The notes below the pieces were generated by a model. It saw nothing but the letters and a program-made list of their open reading frames with translations, made no database searches and had not been told where the DNA came from. The translations under genes and the position numbers were made by a program. Below are positions 26,849 through 35,505 of a stretch of DNA of 64,000 nucleotides, in pieces. How positions within the stretch are numbered: the stretch's first letter is position 1; each line of letters begins with the position of its first letter. Source of the stretch: Pseudorhodoferax sp965279475 (lineage in GTDB: Bacteria; Pseudomonadota; Gammaproteobacteria; Burkholderiales; Burkholderiaceae_C); NCBI GenBank assembly GCA_965279475.1, contig CBDIIA010000003.1:1984001-2048000 (forward strand), written 5' to 3'.

Positions 26849-27622
26849 ATGATCGGAATGAGGACCCGTTATTCCCTCGCACAATTCCTGGAGCTTCAGG
26901 AGCCCATGTTGTCCATCGTGCTGCTCAGCAAGTACGGCGTGCAACACTTGTCGTTGTCCCCAAGCCAGCTGCTGTACGGGCTCTTGAACGAGTTGCGCGG
27001 GCTTGACGAACGCCCCCTGATGCTTGTGCTGGCCGAAGTCGTGGCCACCAAGGGCGACCTGCGAGCAAGAGTGAATCCGAAGTACCGATTCGACGAGCGC
27101 ATGCATGATCTGACGCAATGCCTGCTCCTGGACGGCTACATCGTAAAAGAGACGAAACTCGTGCAGATCGACCCGTCGATTGCGGATGCGGCCCCACTGG
27201 AGGACGACCTGATCGTGGCGTTGCAGAACTCGGGAGCACCGCGCGCGCAGGAGATCATCGCCAAGATCGGTGATTCGGCCCAGGCCTTTCGCGCGACTCC
27301 GCCCGACTACAACTCGGCCCTCGTCAATGCCCGTGTCGCACTGGAAACGCTGGCGGCGGACGTTGCCGCCGACGTGGCTTCACGCGCGCAAGTTCCCGCG
27401 ACCTACAACCCGTCGAAATGGGGCGAAGTGCTGGCGTTCCTGCGCATAAGCGGCGAGGTCACGCCCGAAGAGGAAAAGGGCCTGGCGGGTGTATTCGGGT
27501 TTCTGAGCCCGGGCGCCCATCGCCCTGTGGGCATTCCAGAGGATCAGATGACCCGCCTTGGCCGTTCCTTCGCGCTCAACATGTGCTGGTTCCTACTCAA
27601 GAATCATCACGTGCCCAACTGA
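26849..27622 (+). CDS. Abi/HEPN-like protein of unknown function
   Basis: 257 residues; ATG at 26849 follows AAAGGA, with an ATG at 26858 as alternative. The C-terminal third (FGFLSPGAHRPVGIP, RLGRSFALNMCWFLLKNH) resembles the C-terminal domain of abortive-infection (AbiJ-like) proteins, which contain HEPN-type helical folds. The N-terminal half is unrecognised. It is divergent from the AbiE operon and may share its operator. Function inferred from similarity by eye and location only. Confidence 0.55.
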   Translation: MIGMRTRYSLAQFLELQEPMLSIVLLSKYGVQHLSLSPSQLLYGLLNELRGLDERPLMLVLAEVVATKGDLRARVNPKYRFDERMHDLTQCLLLDGYIVKETKLVQIDPSIADAAPLEDDLIVALQNSGAPRAQEIIAKIGDSAQAFRATPPDYNSALVNARVALETLAADVAADVASRAQVPATYNPSKWGEVLAFLRISGEVTPEEEKGLAGVFGFLSPGAHRPVGIPEDQMTRLGRSFALNMCWFLLKNHHVPN

Positions 27623-27711
27623 TGCTGCGTGATTAAAGCACCGGCGGCGCGATCGACGCCCCGCCGGTATAGGCTTCCTTGCTAGCCGGCCTGCTTGGCC
27701 TCCAGGTCGCG

Positions 27712-28050
27712 CTAATTGTCATCGGCACCGCCAGTTCCGCAAGCCTCGACGAACACCAACCCCTCGCGCCCCGCATTGCGGTAGGTCCGCCACCCGCGGC
27801 AGTTCAGCGTGTCCCCGTTGAACATGCGGTCACCTTCCGGGTCGTACTCCCCGGTCATGTCCCCGTCGGCCTCGACCGTCCAGTCGCCTGTCGCAGCCCG
27901 CAAGTCCGCGGTCGCCGGGCATTCGACGCCAATTTCAGGTTCGTCCAAATAGTTCTCGGCCAATACTGGTCGAAGACCAGAAACAATCCCGCGCTCCCGT
28001 TGCCAACAGTCTCTGTGCGCGCAGGCAAGGCTCTTCGGGACGCCTGACAT
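27712..28050 (-). CDS. Hypothetical protein (tentative)
   Basis: 112 residues, acidic, with several Gly/Asp-rich stretches (VEADGDMTGEYDPEGDRMFN) and three to four cysteines. No ribosome site is evident and no family recognised. It may be the surviving part of a longer gene; a chance frame cannot be excluded. Confidence 0.35.
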   Translation of the reverse strand: MSGVPKSLACAHRDCWQRERGIVSGLRPVLAENYLDEPEIGVECPATADLRAATGDWTVEADGDMTGEYDPEGDRMFNGDTLNCRGWRTYRNAGREGLVFVEACGTGGADDN

Positions 28051-28121
28051 GACGCATCGTCACATTATTGGAGCCTACGAGCAGCAGGCCGGACTAGCAG
28101 GATTGCAGCGACGCAATCGGC

Positions 28122-29891
28122 CTAGAAATGTGCAGGTTGCACGGCTTGCAGATGGTTCGAGAAGCCATTTTCGGCCTCGCACCGCCAGGTTGCCCACAGC
28201 TTGCAGTCGCTCCCATCCGTGCCCATGTCGAGTTCGAGCGCGAGCCAGTTCCGGGCCGGCATGACATAGCGGTTGTACCCCGGAAAAAGCATCATCTCCA
28301 CGACATGTTGGACGTCAATGACTTGGGGCTTGCTCGCCGTACTGTTGAGCAGGTACAGGAAGAGCCGTTCGGCGACGCCCATCAACGACGGATGGACGAC
28401 AGCGGACGAAGTAAATTGCTGGATGTGAGCCCAGGTCGCAGTTGGAGGAATGTCGCGGCGGTAAGCGCTTCCCCAAGCCGCCACATGGACGTCACCCGAC
28501 ACGATCGATACTCGCAGCAGCTTGTCTTCGGCCGTCCGGGCCAGCGTTTCCAACAGGCGCTTCCGTTCGCCCTCGTGGTCGTCGTTCGCCCAATGGTCCT
28601 TGAGGTCGTCCGCACTGCTGTCCAACACGTGGTCTTGACCGAACGTATCCATCAGGCCTTCCGCAAGGCTCAGTTTCGGGTGCACGACTGGCACCGACGA
28701 AAGAAATAGCAGATGCTGGCACCCGATGTTCGGTGCGGAGCTTCCTTTTCCAGGCAATGCCGACAGCCATTTCTGAAGCTTGTCCCAAGTGGCCATGCCC
28801 AAGATTTGGGTCCGGGAGCGCTCCGTCCGCAAGTCGGCCGCGACGATCGCGACAGGGCCGACCTGGTGTGCGAAGGTGAACCCAGGCTGACCGTCCATCA
28901 AGGGAAGCGCCAGCGGATCTTTGGCCTGGAGCGCCCGCCAAGAAAGGGGGGCGAACTGCGGATCCTTGCGCGACAGGTTTGGAAGGTCGCGTTCTTCCAA
29001 TTGGGGCAAGTCGTCAATCGCATGCTGCAGTTGGAAAACCCAGAAGGCCCGGCGGGCGTGCCTGAACAAGGTTTGGAACACAGCACTGTGCTGCATGGGC
29101 TCACTGTACGAACCCCAACCGTCGAAGATGTCATGGTCGTCCCACATCATCACCGTGGGAATGCGTGCCATCGCATCTGCGGCGTCGCCATTCGCCATCG
29201 CTGCGCCCCACGGCCTGCGCGTGGACGGTAGCCAGCGTTTGGCGTAGAGGCTGAAGTAGTAGTCCTCAATATCCTTCTCAAGCGTCGGCGTGATGGAGAA
29301 GGTCAACTGTTTGCCGCGCGCAAGGCCGACCCACTGCTTGAGCTTCGGCAGGTCTTCCCAGATGGAGTCGAAATAAAGCTGGTCGCCTCCCATCAGCATC
29401 AGATGGAAGCGCTGCAGACCCTTGTCCTGCGTGCGGGCCTCGTGCCAGAGCTGCTCCTTGTCGAGCTTGAAATCAGACCCCCTCAGGCTGCGATCGTGGT
29501 TGCCTACCAGGTCGGCCCAGACGGCGCTCTCAGGTTTGACGAGCTTACGCATCCCGCTGGGGTCGGAGAACCCGTTGCACGAAACGTACGCCATGCGGGG
29601 TGCGAAGCCCCGGCCTGGCACGGTGAATTCCCATGCTGGCCCACCGCCGTCCAGACCGAAGGCCACTTTTCTTTCGGTGTCCTGCAAGTCGCAGCTCAGG
29701 TCGTAGCGCCAGTAGCGCTCCTTCTTGTGCTCTAGCAGCAGGGTCGGCGCCGTGCATGCGCGGCCCTCGATCTCAAGGGCCGGGGCGATCATGTCGGCGG
29801 TGACACCGATCAATGCAGTTACGCGCCAACGACCATCGACGATGCCTCGAAACGACAATACCGGCCCGACCGTGAAGATATCTTTCGCCAT
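28122..29891 (-). CDS. PhoD-like metallophosphoesterase, cytoplasmic
   Basis: 589 residues from the ATG at 29891, preceded by AGGAG. An N-terminal beta-rich domain (about 1-95) precedes a PhoD-type metallophosphatase core: LMGGDQLYFDSIW (Asp170), MMWDDHDIFDGWGS (Asp251-Asp252-His253-Asp254), and SGDVHVAAWG near the end. Classical PhoD enzymes are exported by Tat; this one has no signal peptide, so it acts inside the cell, perhaps on a nucleotide or signalling phosphodiester. It lies 11 bases after the reconstructed end of the DUF4062 gene, suggesting one operon. Confidence 0.8.
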   Translation of the reverse strand: MAKDIFTVGPVLSFRGIVDGRWRVTALIGVTADMIAPALEIEGRACTAPTLLLEHKKERYWRYDLSCDLQDTERKVAFGLDGGGPAWEFTVPGRGFAPRMAYVSCNGFSDPSGMRKLVKPESAVWADLVGNHDRSLRGSDFKLDKEQLWHEARTQDKGLQRFHLMLMGGDQLYFDSIWEDLPKLKQWVGLARGKQLTFSITPTLEKDIEDYYFSLYAKRWLPSTRRPWGAAMANGDAADAMARIPTVMMWDDHDIFDGWGSYSEPMQHSAVFQTLFRHARRAFWVFQLQHAIDDLPQLEERDLPNLSRKDPQFAPLSWRALQAKDPLALPLMDGQPGFTFAHQVGPVAIVAADLRTERSRTQILGMATWDKLQKWLSALPGKGSSAPNIGCQHLLFLSSVPVVHPKLSLAEGLMDTFGQDHVLDSSADDLKDHWANDDHEGERKRLLETLARTAEDKLLRVSIVSGDVHVAAWGSAYRRDIPPTATWAHIQQFTSSAVVHPSLMGVAERLFLYLLNSTASKPQVIDVQHVVEMMLFPGYNRYVMPARNWLALELDMGTDGSDCKLWATWRCEAENGFSNHLQAVQPAHF

Positions 29892-29902
29892 GGTCTCCGC
29901 TC

Positions 29903-30076
29903 CTACTTCTTTTTGTTCTCGGCCGCGATCGCCCGCACGATGTTTGCCCTGGATTGAGCACGCGTTGCCAACCGCAGTGCCTCGGCGGACTGCTCCAGCC
30001 ATTCGAGGAAGCGTTGGAGGGCATGACGAGTTTGCGCATCGTCGCGACAGTTCGCAAGAAAAGCGAACTGCACTTT
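29903..30076 (-). pseudogene. In-frame continuation of the DUF4062 gene after an amber stop
   Basis: Directly after the TAG at 30077-30079 the same frame stays open for 57 codons to a stop at 29903: KVQFAFLANCRDDAQTRHAL, then QRFLEWLEQSAEALRLATRA and a basic tail. The helical, protein-like composition and the 11-base gap to the next gene suggest the original protein ended here (373 residues). A point mutation or readthrough are both possible. Confidence 0.6.
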
Positions 30077-31024
30077 CTAGACTTCGTCCGCGACGTAGAC
30101 CCCGAACAAGTCGCTGACCACGATGGCGTCCGGGAAGCCCAGCAAGGCCCTGGCCTGAGTTTCCGTTGCTCCCCGGTGGCAGGCGATGAGGTGCAAGGGT
30201 CCTTGTGCCTTCTTGAGCAAATCGGTGCGTTCGTGGTCTCGCAAAAACGGGCGCCCGACCATCTCGCGGGCGGCGGCGACCGTGAACGCAGCCGGGATGG
30301 CATGCACGACCACACCGATATCCTTGCCTCCCAGAGGAAGGACGACGTCGTCGCCCATGGTCTTCGCCCCCGGCTGGGACGCAAGTGCGTTGCGAACGAC
30401 CTGTTCCATCTCCCGTTTGCGAGCGCTGAAGTCCAGGCGCGTCCAATCCAGTGCTTGCCCCATGCCAAAACGGCTGGAAGCGCTTGACTTCACACCGCGC
30501 TGGGCCAACACCACCACGGCATCGGCTAGGGCTTCGAAGACTCGCGTTCTGAGGTCATCGGCCGTACTGACCTCACCGCCACGGAACGCAGTCTGCCGGG
30601 TGAGATCCTCCCTGAACCGTTGGTCCCTCGCGCCCTGGTCGCCCTTGGCCAGCGGTACCCACGGCAATGCGATCAAGCGGACCTTGCCGCGCGCCAGCGC
30701 CAAGCCTTCGGCGTACTCAGCGTGGCAGATGCCGATGTCGCCCCCGGTCTTCGCCCAGCCAGCATTGCCGTTGGACAGCACGATGAGCACATCACAGTCC
30801 CGGACGCCCTGCAGGCAAGCCTCCCAGCTATCGAGCGTAGCGTCGGCCGGTGGCGCGTCCTCATTGATCCACACCTCAAAAACGGATCGACCCAGAATCT
30901 TCTGGGCCTCAATCTCTTTTTTAAGGCTCCGCCGGATGTCACTCAGCTTGGTCGAACTTTTCTCAGGAAAAAGATCATTGCAACGGCTCGACAGCATCAC
31001 CCGAATTTTGGTCGAAGCTCCCAA
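30077..31024 (-). CDS. DUF4062 (TIR-like) domain protein, possibly truncated by an amber codon
   Basis: 315 residues from a TTG at 31024 with GGAGGAG upstream. The N-terminal about 150 residues match the DUF4062 pattern: TKIRVMLSSRCNDLF, FEVWINEDAPPADATLDSWE, CDVLIVLSNGNAGWA, GICHAEYAEGLALARGKVRL. This Rossmann-like fold is related to TIR and deoxyribosyltransferase domains and often senses or cleaves nucleotides in immune proteins. The C-terminal half is unrecognised. The frame continues after the TAG stop (see 29903-30076). Upstream is an RHH regulator, downstream a phosphoesterase; a nucleotide-signalling defence module is a reasonable guess. Confidence 0.7.
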   Translation of the reverse strand: MGASTKIRVMLSSRCNDLFPEKSSTKLSDIRRSLKKEIEAQKILGRSVFEVWINEDAPPADATLDSWEACLQGVRDCDVLIVLSNGNAGWAKTGGDIGICHAEYAEGLALARGKVRLIALPWVPLAKGDQGARDQRFREDLTRQTAFRGGEVSTADDLRTRVFEALADAVVVLAQRGVKSSASSRFGMGQALDWTRLDFSARKREMEQVVRNALASQPGAKTMGDDVVLPLGGKDIGVVVHAIPAAFTVAAAREMVGRPFLRDHERTDLLKKAQGPLHLIACHRGATETQARALLGFPDAIVVSDLFGVYVADEV

Positions 31025-31089
31025 AATCTCTCCTCCGTATATGGCGCGACTGAAGCCGCCCGCAGCGCGACGGGCTCTAATTCAGACCT

Positions 31090-31371
31090 CTAATTTATGA
31101 CTGTATTGCCAGCCTTTCGCCTCACTGTGGTTAGTCGCTCTAGTCGGGCTGCTTGCTCACAGAGCGCCGAGTCGGTCATCTCCGACAAAACACGCAAGCC
31201 GACCCGAACGACCTCGCTTTGATTCATCAGCATGCCTTGGGTGGCGCACCTGAGCCGCAGCGTTTCGATGAGCTGCGCGTCAGCTTCCTGCATGGAAAAC
31301 GCGCGCCTCACCACTGGTTTGGCGTGACCTGACTGAACGGCTGGGTGGCCCTTGCTCGCCCTGGTGGACAT
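31090..31371 (-). CDS. Ribbon-helix-helix regulator
   Basis: 93 residues, ATG at 31371. Contains an RHH-like core (LIETLRLRCATQGMLMNQSE then VVRVGLRVLSEM) after a basic start. It heads the DUF4062-phosphoesterase operon and is divergent from the first GHL-ATPase gene. The imperfect inverted repeat at 31404-31428 between them is its probable operator, so it may hold both modules off. Confidence 0.65.
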   Translation of the reverse strand: MSTRASKGHPAVQSGHAKPVVRRAFSMQEADAQLIETLRLRCATQGMLMNQSEVVRVGLRVLSEMTDSALCEQAARLERLTTVRRKAGNTVIN

Positions 31372-31403
31372 AGTCGGCTCCTATCGGCGATCATGCGATA
31401 ATA

Positions 31404-31428
31404 CCGTGTGCGACGTATGCGCGCACGG
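31404..31428. promoter_or_regulatory. Imperfect inverted repeat in divergent promoter
   Basis: CCGTGTGCG (31404-31412) and CGCGCACGG (31420-31428) pair at eight of nine positions around a 7-base spacer; a GATAAT -10-like box lies just to the left. Candidate operator for the RHH regulator. Confidence 0.5.
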
Positions 31429-31482
31429 ACGACAACAATAATGCTCGGTGGCAGGTTGCGGCCGCCACAACATGGAGTGCCG

Positions 31483-33591
31483 ATGGCTACATCTTCTCGC
31501 CGCCTAGTACCGGCCGATGGCGGCAAAGCAAGCCGCTCCATCAAGGCCTCTCCAGCCGCCAAGAAGCCGACGGTAAAGGCATCTCCTTACCATCTGCGGA
31601 TCTCACGACTGACCGTCGACAAGCTCGGTGTCAAGCTCTACGACAAAGCGAGTGCCGTAGTTGCCGAACTCATTGCGAATGGTTACGACGCAGACGCCGA
31701 AACCGTAACCGTCCGGCTGCCTCTGAACCTACAACTGGCTTCCAAGGCGGGGGGGAAACTCAACGACTTGGGTTACGTGATCGACGTTGAAGATGATGGT
31801 CACGGGATGACGCCAGAGGAGGCTATCGGCTTCTATCTGCGGGTTGGCGCGGATCGCCGCACTCGCAAAGGGCAAGATGGCAGCAAGTCGCGCAAGAAGA
31901 AACGTCCGGTTATGGGGCGCAAGGGAATCGGCAAGCTCGCCCCGTTCGGCATCTGCCGACGCATCGAAGTTTGGTCGGCAGGTGGGCCGAAGACTGCCAA
32001 AGGCTTCGCCGTCACGCACTTCTTCATGGACTTCGACAAGATCGTCACTGACGAAGACGAATCGGTCCCCTTGGAAGTGGGCAGCGACGATCAGACCTGG
32101 AGCAAAAAGTCCGGTACTCGAATCCGCCTCACGTCGTTCCTGGCGAAGCGGGTCCCGGAACTTGAAACCTTTCTTCGGCAGCTCGCCGTTCGCTTCACGT
32201 TCGCCAGGCCCGACTTCAAGATCCTCATCGTTGACGTGACCAACGGCGCTGCCAAGCCGGTCAAAGTCAACCCTTTGGACATCCCGCTGCTGCCGGGATC
32301 GAAGATCGACCTGTCCAGCCGACCCGTGATCGACGACGATGGCACGATCCTTCCCGTTTCCGGTTGGCTAGGCATGGCCAAGGAAGCGTACAAGAATGAA
32401 GAAATGATGGGGGTGCGCATCTACGCCCGAGGGAAGATCGCAGGCGTCACGCGCGACTTCAACCAGCCTGCTGGCTTCACGGGGGAATTCGCGATGCGTT
32501 CCTACTTGGTTGGGCAAGTCGAGGCCGAATGGCTCGATCTCGACCAGGGCGACGACCTCGTTCGGACGGACCGGCAGGACATTCTCTGGGACTCGGACTA
32601 CGGTCAACTTCTGCGGCGTTGGGGCGCCGAATTGATCAAAGAGATTGCCCGTATCTCGCGTGAACCGCGCCGCGTGCGCGTGCGCGACGAATTTTTGCGC
32701 AAATCGAAGATCGAAGAACGTGCAAGGGAGCGATTCGGGGACAAACAGGTAGCCCGGGTGGCCATTGAGCTGGCAAAAAAATTCGGCGGTTTCGCGGCCG
32801 AGGACGAACTTGACGACGACGTTTACGTTGAAGATCTGTCGCAGATCATTTTGTCGGTCGCCCCGCATCAAGCGTTGATGGAAGCCTTCCACGAATTTAC
32901 GAATCAGGTGACGAAGGGCGAAGCGTCCATGGATCAGATGCTCGACATCTTCAGTAAGGCACAAATCGCCGAGCTCGCTTCGTACGCGCAGATCGCAGCG
33001 CAACGCGTGCGCGTGATCAAAGACTTGCAAAAGATCATCGACGAGTCCATGGACGAGGACCAATTTCAAGCGCTCATCGCCAATGCACCGTGGTTGATTG
33101 AGCCGTCGTGGACCGTCATCACCAAAAATCAGAGCTTGAAGAACTTCAAACACGCGTTTGAAAAGTTCTGGAAGAAGAAGCATGGCACCGACGTGTCCTT
33201 GGCGATTGATCACGAAAGCAAGCGCCCGGACTTCACTCTGGTCAGCATCGATGGGCTATTGCACATCGTTGAAATCAAGAAGGCAGGACACGCCTTTGAC
33301 GACACTGACTTCGCTCGGCTCATCAATTACGTTGATGCCTTCGAACAATTTTTTTCGGAGAACAAGGAAACCGTGGCGGAGTTCTATCGGGAGTGGAGGA
33401 TCGACCTCGTTGCGGACGGCCAGAAGCTCAAGCAAAGCGCCAATCTGCGCTCGTTCCAGGGCCTTGAAAAAGAAAATCGCGTCAAGCGGATGTCCTGGCG
33501 TGACTTCCTCACGCGGGCCAAGAAGGTCCACGAGCAGTTTCTGGACGTACACGATTTAGGCGCCCAAAAGCGGCAAGGCAAACGAACATGA
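31483..33591 (+). CDS. GHL (MORC/MutL-type) ATPase fused to PD-(D/E)XK nuclease
   Basis: 702 residues; ATG at 31483 follows GGAG. ATP-binding motifs of the gyrase-Hsp90-MutL class: motif I AELIANGYDA (Asn66), motif II DVEDDGHGMT (101-110), and GRKGIGKLAPFGI (145-157). A middle domain and helical region follow. At the C-terminus, a Shedu/DUF4263-like nuclease core: PWLIEPSW, RPDFTLV (Asp583), IVEIKKAG (Glu597, Lys599). The stop overlaps the methylase start (ATGA). Family knowledge: MORC-like ATPases occur in restriction-modification loci with C5 methylases and Vsr proteins, where they may remodel or loop DNA for cutting. Confidence 0.85.
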   Translation: MATSSRRLVPADGGKASRSIKASPAAKKPTVKASPYHLRISRLTVDKLGVKLYDKASAVVAELIANGYDADAETVTVRLPLNLQLASKAGGKLNDLGYVIDVEDDGHGMTPEEAIGFYLRVGADRRTRKGQDGSKSRKKKRPVMGRKGIGKLAPFGICRRIEVWSAGGPKTAKGFAVTHFFMDFDKIVTDEDESVPLEVGSDDQTWSKKSGTRIRLTSFLAKRVPELETFLRQLAVRFTFARPDFKILIVDVTNGAAKPVKVNPLDIPLLPGSKIDLSSRPVIDDDGTILPVSGWLGMAKEAYKNEEMMGVRIYARGKIAGVTRDFNQPAGFTGEFAMRSYLVGQVEAEWLDLDQGDDLVRTDRQDILWDSDYGQLLRRWGAELIKEIARISREPRRVRVRDEFLRKSKIEERARERFGDKQVARVAIELAKKFGGFAAEDELDDDVYVEDLSQIILSVAPHQALMEAFHEFTNQVTKGEASMDQMLDIFSKAQIAELASYAQIAAQRVRVIKDLQKIIDESMDEDQFQALIANAPWLIEPSWTVITKNQSLKNFKHAFEKFWKKKHGTDVSLAIDHESKRPDFTLVSIDGLLHIVEIKKAGHAFDDTDFARLINYVDAFEQFFSENKETVAEFYREWRIDLVADGQKLKQSANLRSFQGLEKENRVKRMSWRDFLTRAKKVHEQFLDVHDLGAQKRQGKRT

Positions 33592-35024
33592 GCAAACTGC
33601 GGGCCGTCAGCCTTTTTTCCAACTGTGGCGCCGGCGACGTCGGCTATCGTGACTCAGGCTTTCGCTTCGACGTGATGGCTGAGCTGGATCCACGTCGACT
33701 CGACGTTTGCCTCTTGAATCACCCAGGTGCCGAAGGTGTGGCGGGCGATCTCCGCAAGACGTGGAAGACCGTGATCAAGAAGTACCGTGCCCGGGCGGGC
33801 AAAGCTCGCCCAGCACTGCTATGCGCTTGCCCGCCCTGCCAAGGAATGAGTTCAGCGCGTTCCGGCAAGGGGAGCCACGATGACGCGGCTGCCGGTTCCA
33901 AAGACGAGCGGAATCTGTTGGTGACGGTCGTCGCAAACGTGGCACTGGAACTAAAACCAGCGCTTCTCGTCGTCGAAAACGTACCGGCATTTTTTACGCG
34001 CAAGGTGCATCACCCAAAAGACAAAAAACCGGTTTCGGCAGCGAACTACCTGATCACTGCTTTGGCCGACGAGTACGTGGCGTTTCCACTGGTCACCGAC
34101 CTATGTGACTTTGGCGTACCGCAGTCCCGAAATCGCGCCTTCTTGACCTTCGTCCGCAGGGATTTACCTGGCCTCAAGGAGTTGCTACGTATTGGTCGTA
34201 CGCCTTTCCCTCGCGCGACCCATGCGCCCGATGTTGGCAACGCTCGTCCGATCACGCTTTCGGAAGCACTCGAAAGTTTCGCGCTTCCGGCCTTGGATGC
34301 GGCAAGTCGAGAGGCTGCGACTGCTAGCGAGTACGCAGGCTTTCACTCTGTGCCCGTGTGGGATGAACGCATCTACGCGATGGTTGCCGCGATTCCTCAT
34401 GCAACTGGGCGTAGCGCTTGGGACAATGACGTTTGTCATCACTGCGGCCCAGTGAAAGTGATGCAAGAGACCGTCACGTGTCCCCTGTGCAGCGCCCCCC
34501 TCCTCCGCCCCATCGTTAAGGAAGACGACGGAAGTTATCGGCTCGTCAAGGGATTCAAGAGCAGCTACAGGCGCATGCACAGCGACAGGCCAGCGGCAAC
34601 CGTGACCACCGCAAGCGGCCACATCGGCAGCGACTACACGATTCATCCCACTCAGAATCGACTCCTCAGCCCTCTCGAATGCTCACTGCTTCAAACGTTT
34701 CCCAAGGATTTTCAATGGGGCGACGCGCTGAAAAAGCTGGGCCACACGAACGTGCGGGAAATGATCGGCGAAGCCGTTCCACCCGCCTTCACCAAGCTAC
34801 ACGGTGAGGTGCTCCATGGCATCCTGAAACGCGAGTGGGAGCGTGCGCCAATGGCGTTGAGCGACGAACGGTGCCTGAAAGGCTGGACGAAGCTTGCAGC
34901 AGCCGCCAAGAAAGATGAACGAGAGGATCCCCGTAGTTACTTCGACCACGCCAAACCTCCGGCACGAGGATCTTCGGCGAATGAGCCGCGGCGGATTTTG
35001 GGTTCTACGAAATCGGAATTCTGA
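33588..35024 (+). CDS. DNA (cytosine-5) methyltransferase with zinc-knuckle insert
   Basis: 478 residues. Conserved motifs are visible: I LFSNCGAGDVG, IV ACPPCQGMSSARSGKG (catalytic Cys84), VI LVVENVP (130-132), VIII QSRNRAF (179-185), and IX-X near TIHPTQNRLLSPLECSLLQT and MIGEAVPP. In the target-recognition region Cys283-x2-Cys286 ... Cys298-x2-Cys301 form a probable zinc ribbon, seen in methylases of MORC-linked systems. It would protect host sites from the associated nucleases. Its end faces the Vsr gene with a 6-base gap. Confidence 0.92.
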   Translation: MSKLRAVSLFSNCGAGDVGYRDSGFRFDVMAELDPRRLDVCLLNHPGAEGVAGDLRKTWKTVIKKYRARAGKARPALLCACPPCQGMSSARSGKGSHDDAAAGSKDERNLLVTVVANVALELKPALLVVENVPAFFTRKVHHPKDKKPVSAANYLITALADEYVAFPLVTDLCDFGVPQSRNRAFLTFVRRDLPGLKELLRIGRTPFPRATHAPDVGNARPITLSEALESFALPALDAASREAATASEYAGFHSVPVWDERIYAMVAAIPHATGRSAWDNDVCHHCGPVKVMQETVTCPLCSAPLLRPIVKEDDGSYRLVKGFKSSYRRMHSDRPAATVTTASGHIGSDYTIHPTQNRLLSPLECSLLQTFPKDFQWGDALKKLGHTNVREMIGEAVPPAFTKLHGEVLHGILKREWERAPMALSDERCLKGWTKLAAAAKKDEREDPRSYFDHAKPPARGSSANEPRRILGSTKSEF

Positions 35025-35030
35025 TCAAGC

Positions 35031-35492
35031 TCAGCGTGCTGACAGAAATTCATCCAAACGGCTGGCGAGGTGCCTCTGATCTCGTACCTCACACTCCCAG
35101 ACGACCAGCACGTCCCAACCCAGTGCGCGAAGCGCAGCAATGTTTCTCGCGTCCCGTACTCGATTCGCTTCGATCTTGGCACGCCACGTTTCAGCATTGT
35201 TGACCGGGACTTTTGCGCGCCCGCATTGTTCGTGCCCGTGCCAGAAGCAGCCATGGACCAGAACGATTTTCCTGTGCCGTGGAAGCACGACGTCTGGCGT
35301 TCCAGGTAGGTCGTTGCGATGTAGACGAAACCGGTAGCCCATCGCGTGCAACAAACGTCGAACCGCCATCTCAGGTGCGGTGTCGTGGCGGCGAACCGCT
35401 TGCATGCGTAGTCGCGTGGCTGAGGCAACGTCGGCATATGCAGGCTTCATTTCATTCGTCGTCGATGTGCTTGATTCCTGTTTTCTGCGCAT
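35031..35492 (-). CDS. Vsr-type (very short patch repair) endonuclease
   Basis: 153 residues; ATG at 35492 with AGG upstream (ATG at 35450 also possible). Vsr signatures: RLRMQAVRRHDTAPEMAVRR, LPGTPDVVLPRHRKIVLVHG (Asp67), CFWHGHEQC, and WDVLVVWECEV. Classical Vsr nicks T:G mismatches made by deamination of 5-methylcytosine; in restriction loci such proteins are thought to act as the cutting enzyme. It follows the second GHL ATPase by 13 bases on the same strand, so they form an operon. Confidence 0.9.
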   Translation of the reverse strand: MRRKQESSTSTTNEMKPAYADVASATRLRMQAVRRHDTAPEMAVRRLLHAMGYRFRLHRNDLPGTPDVVLPRHRKIVLVHGCFWHGHEQCGRAKVPVNNAETWRAKIEANRVRDARNIAALRALGWDVLVVWECEVRDQRHLASRLDEFLSAR

Positions 35493-35505
35493 GCACCTGA
35501 CTGGT

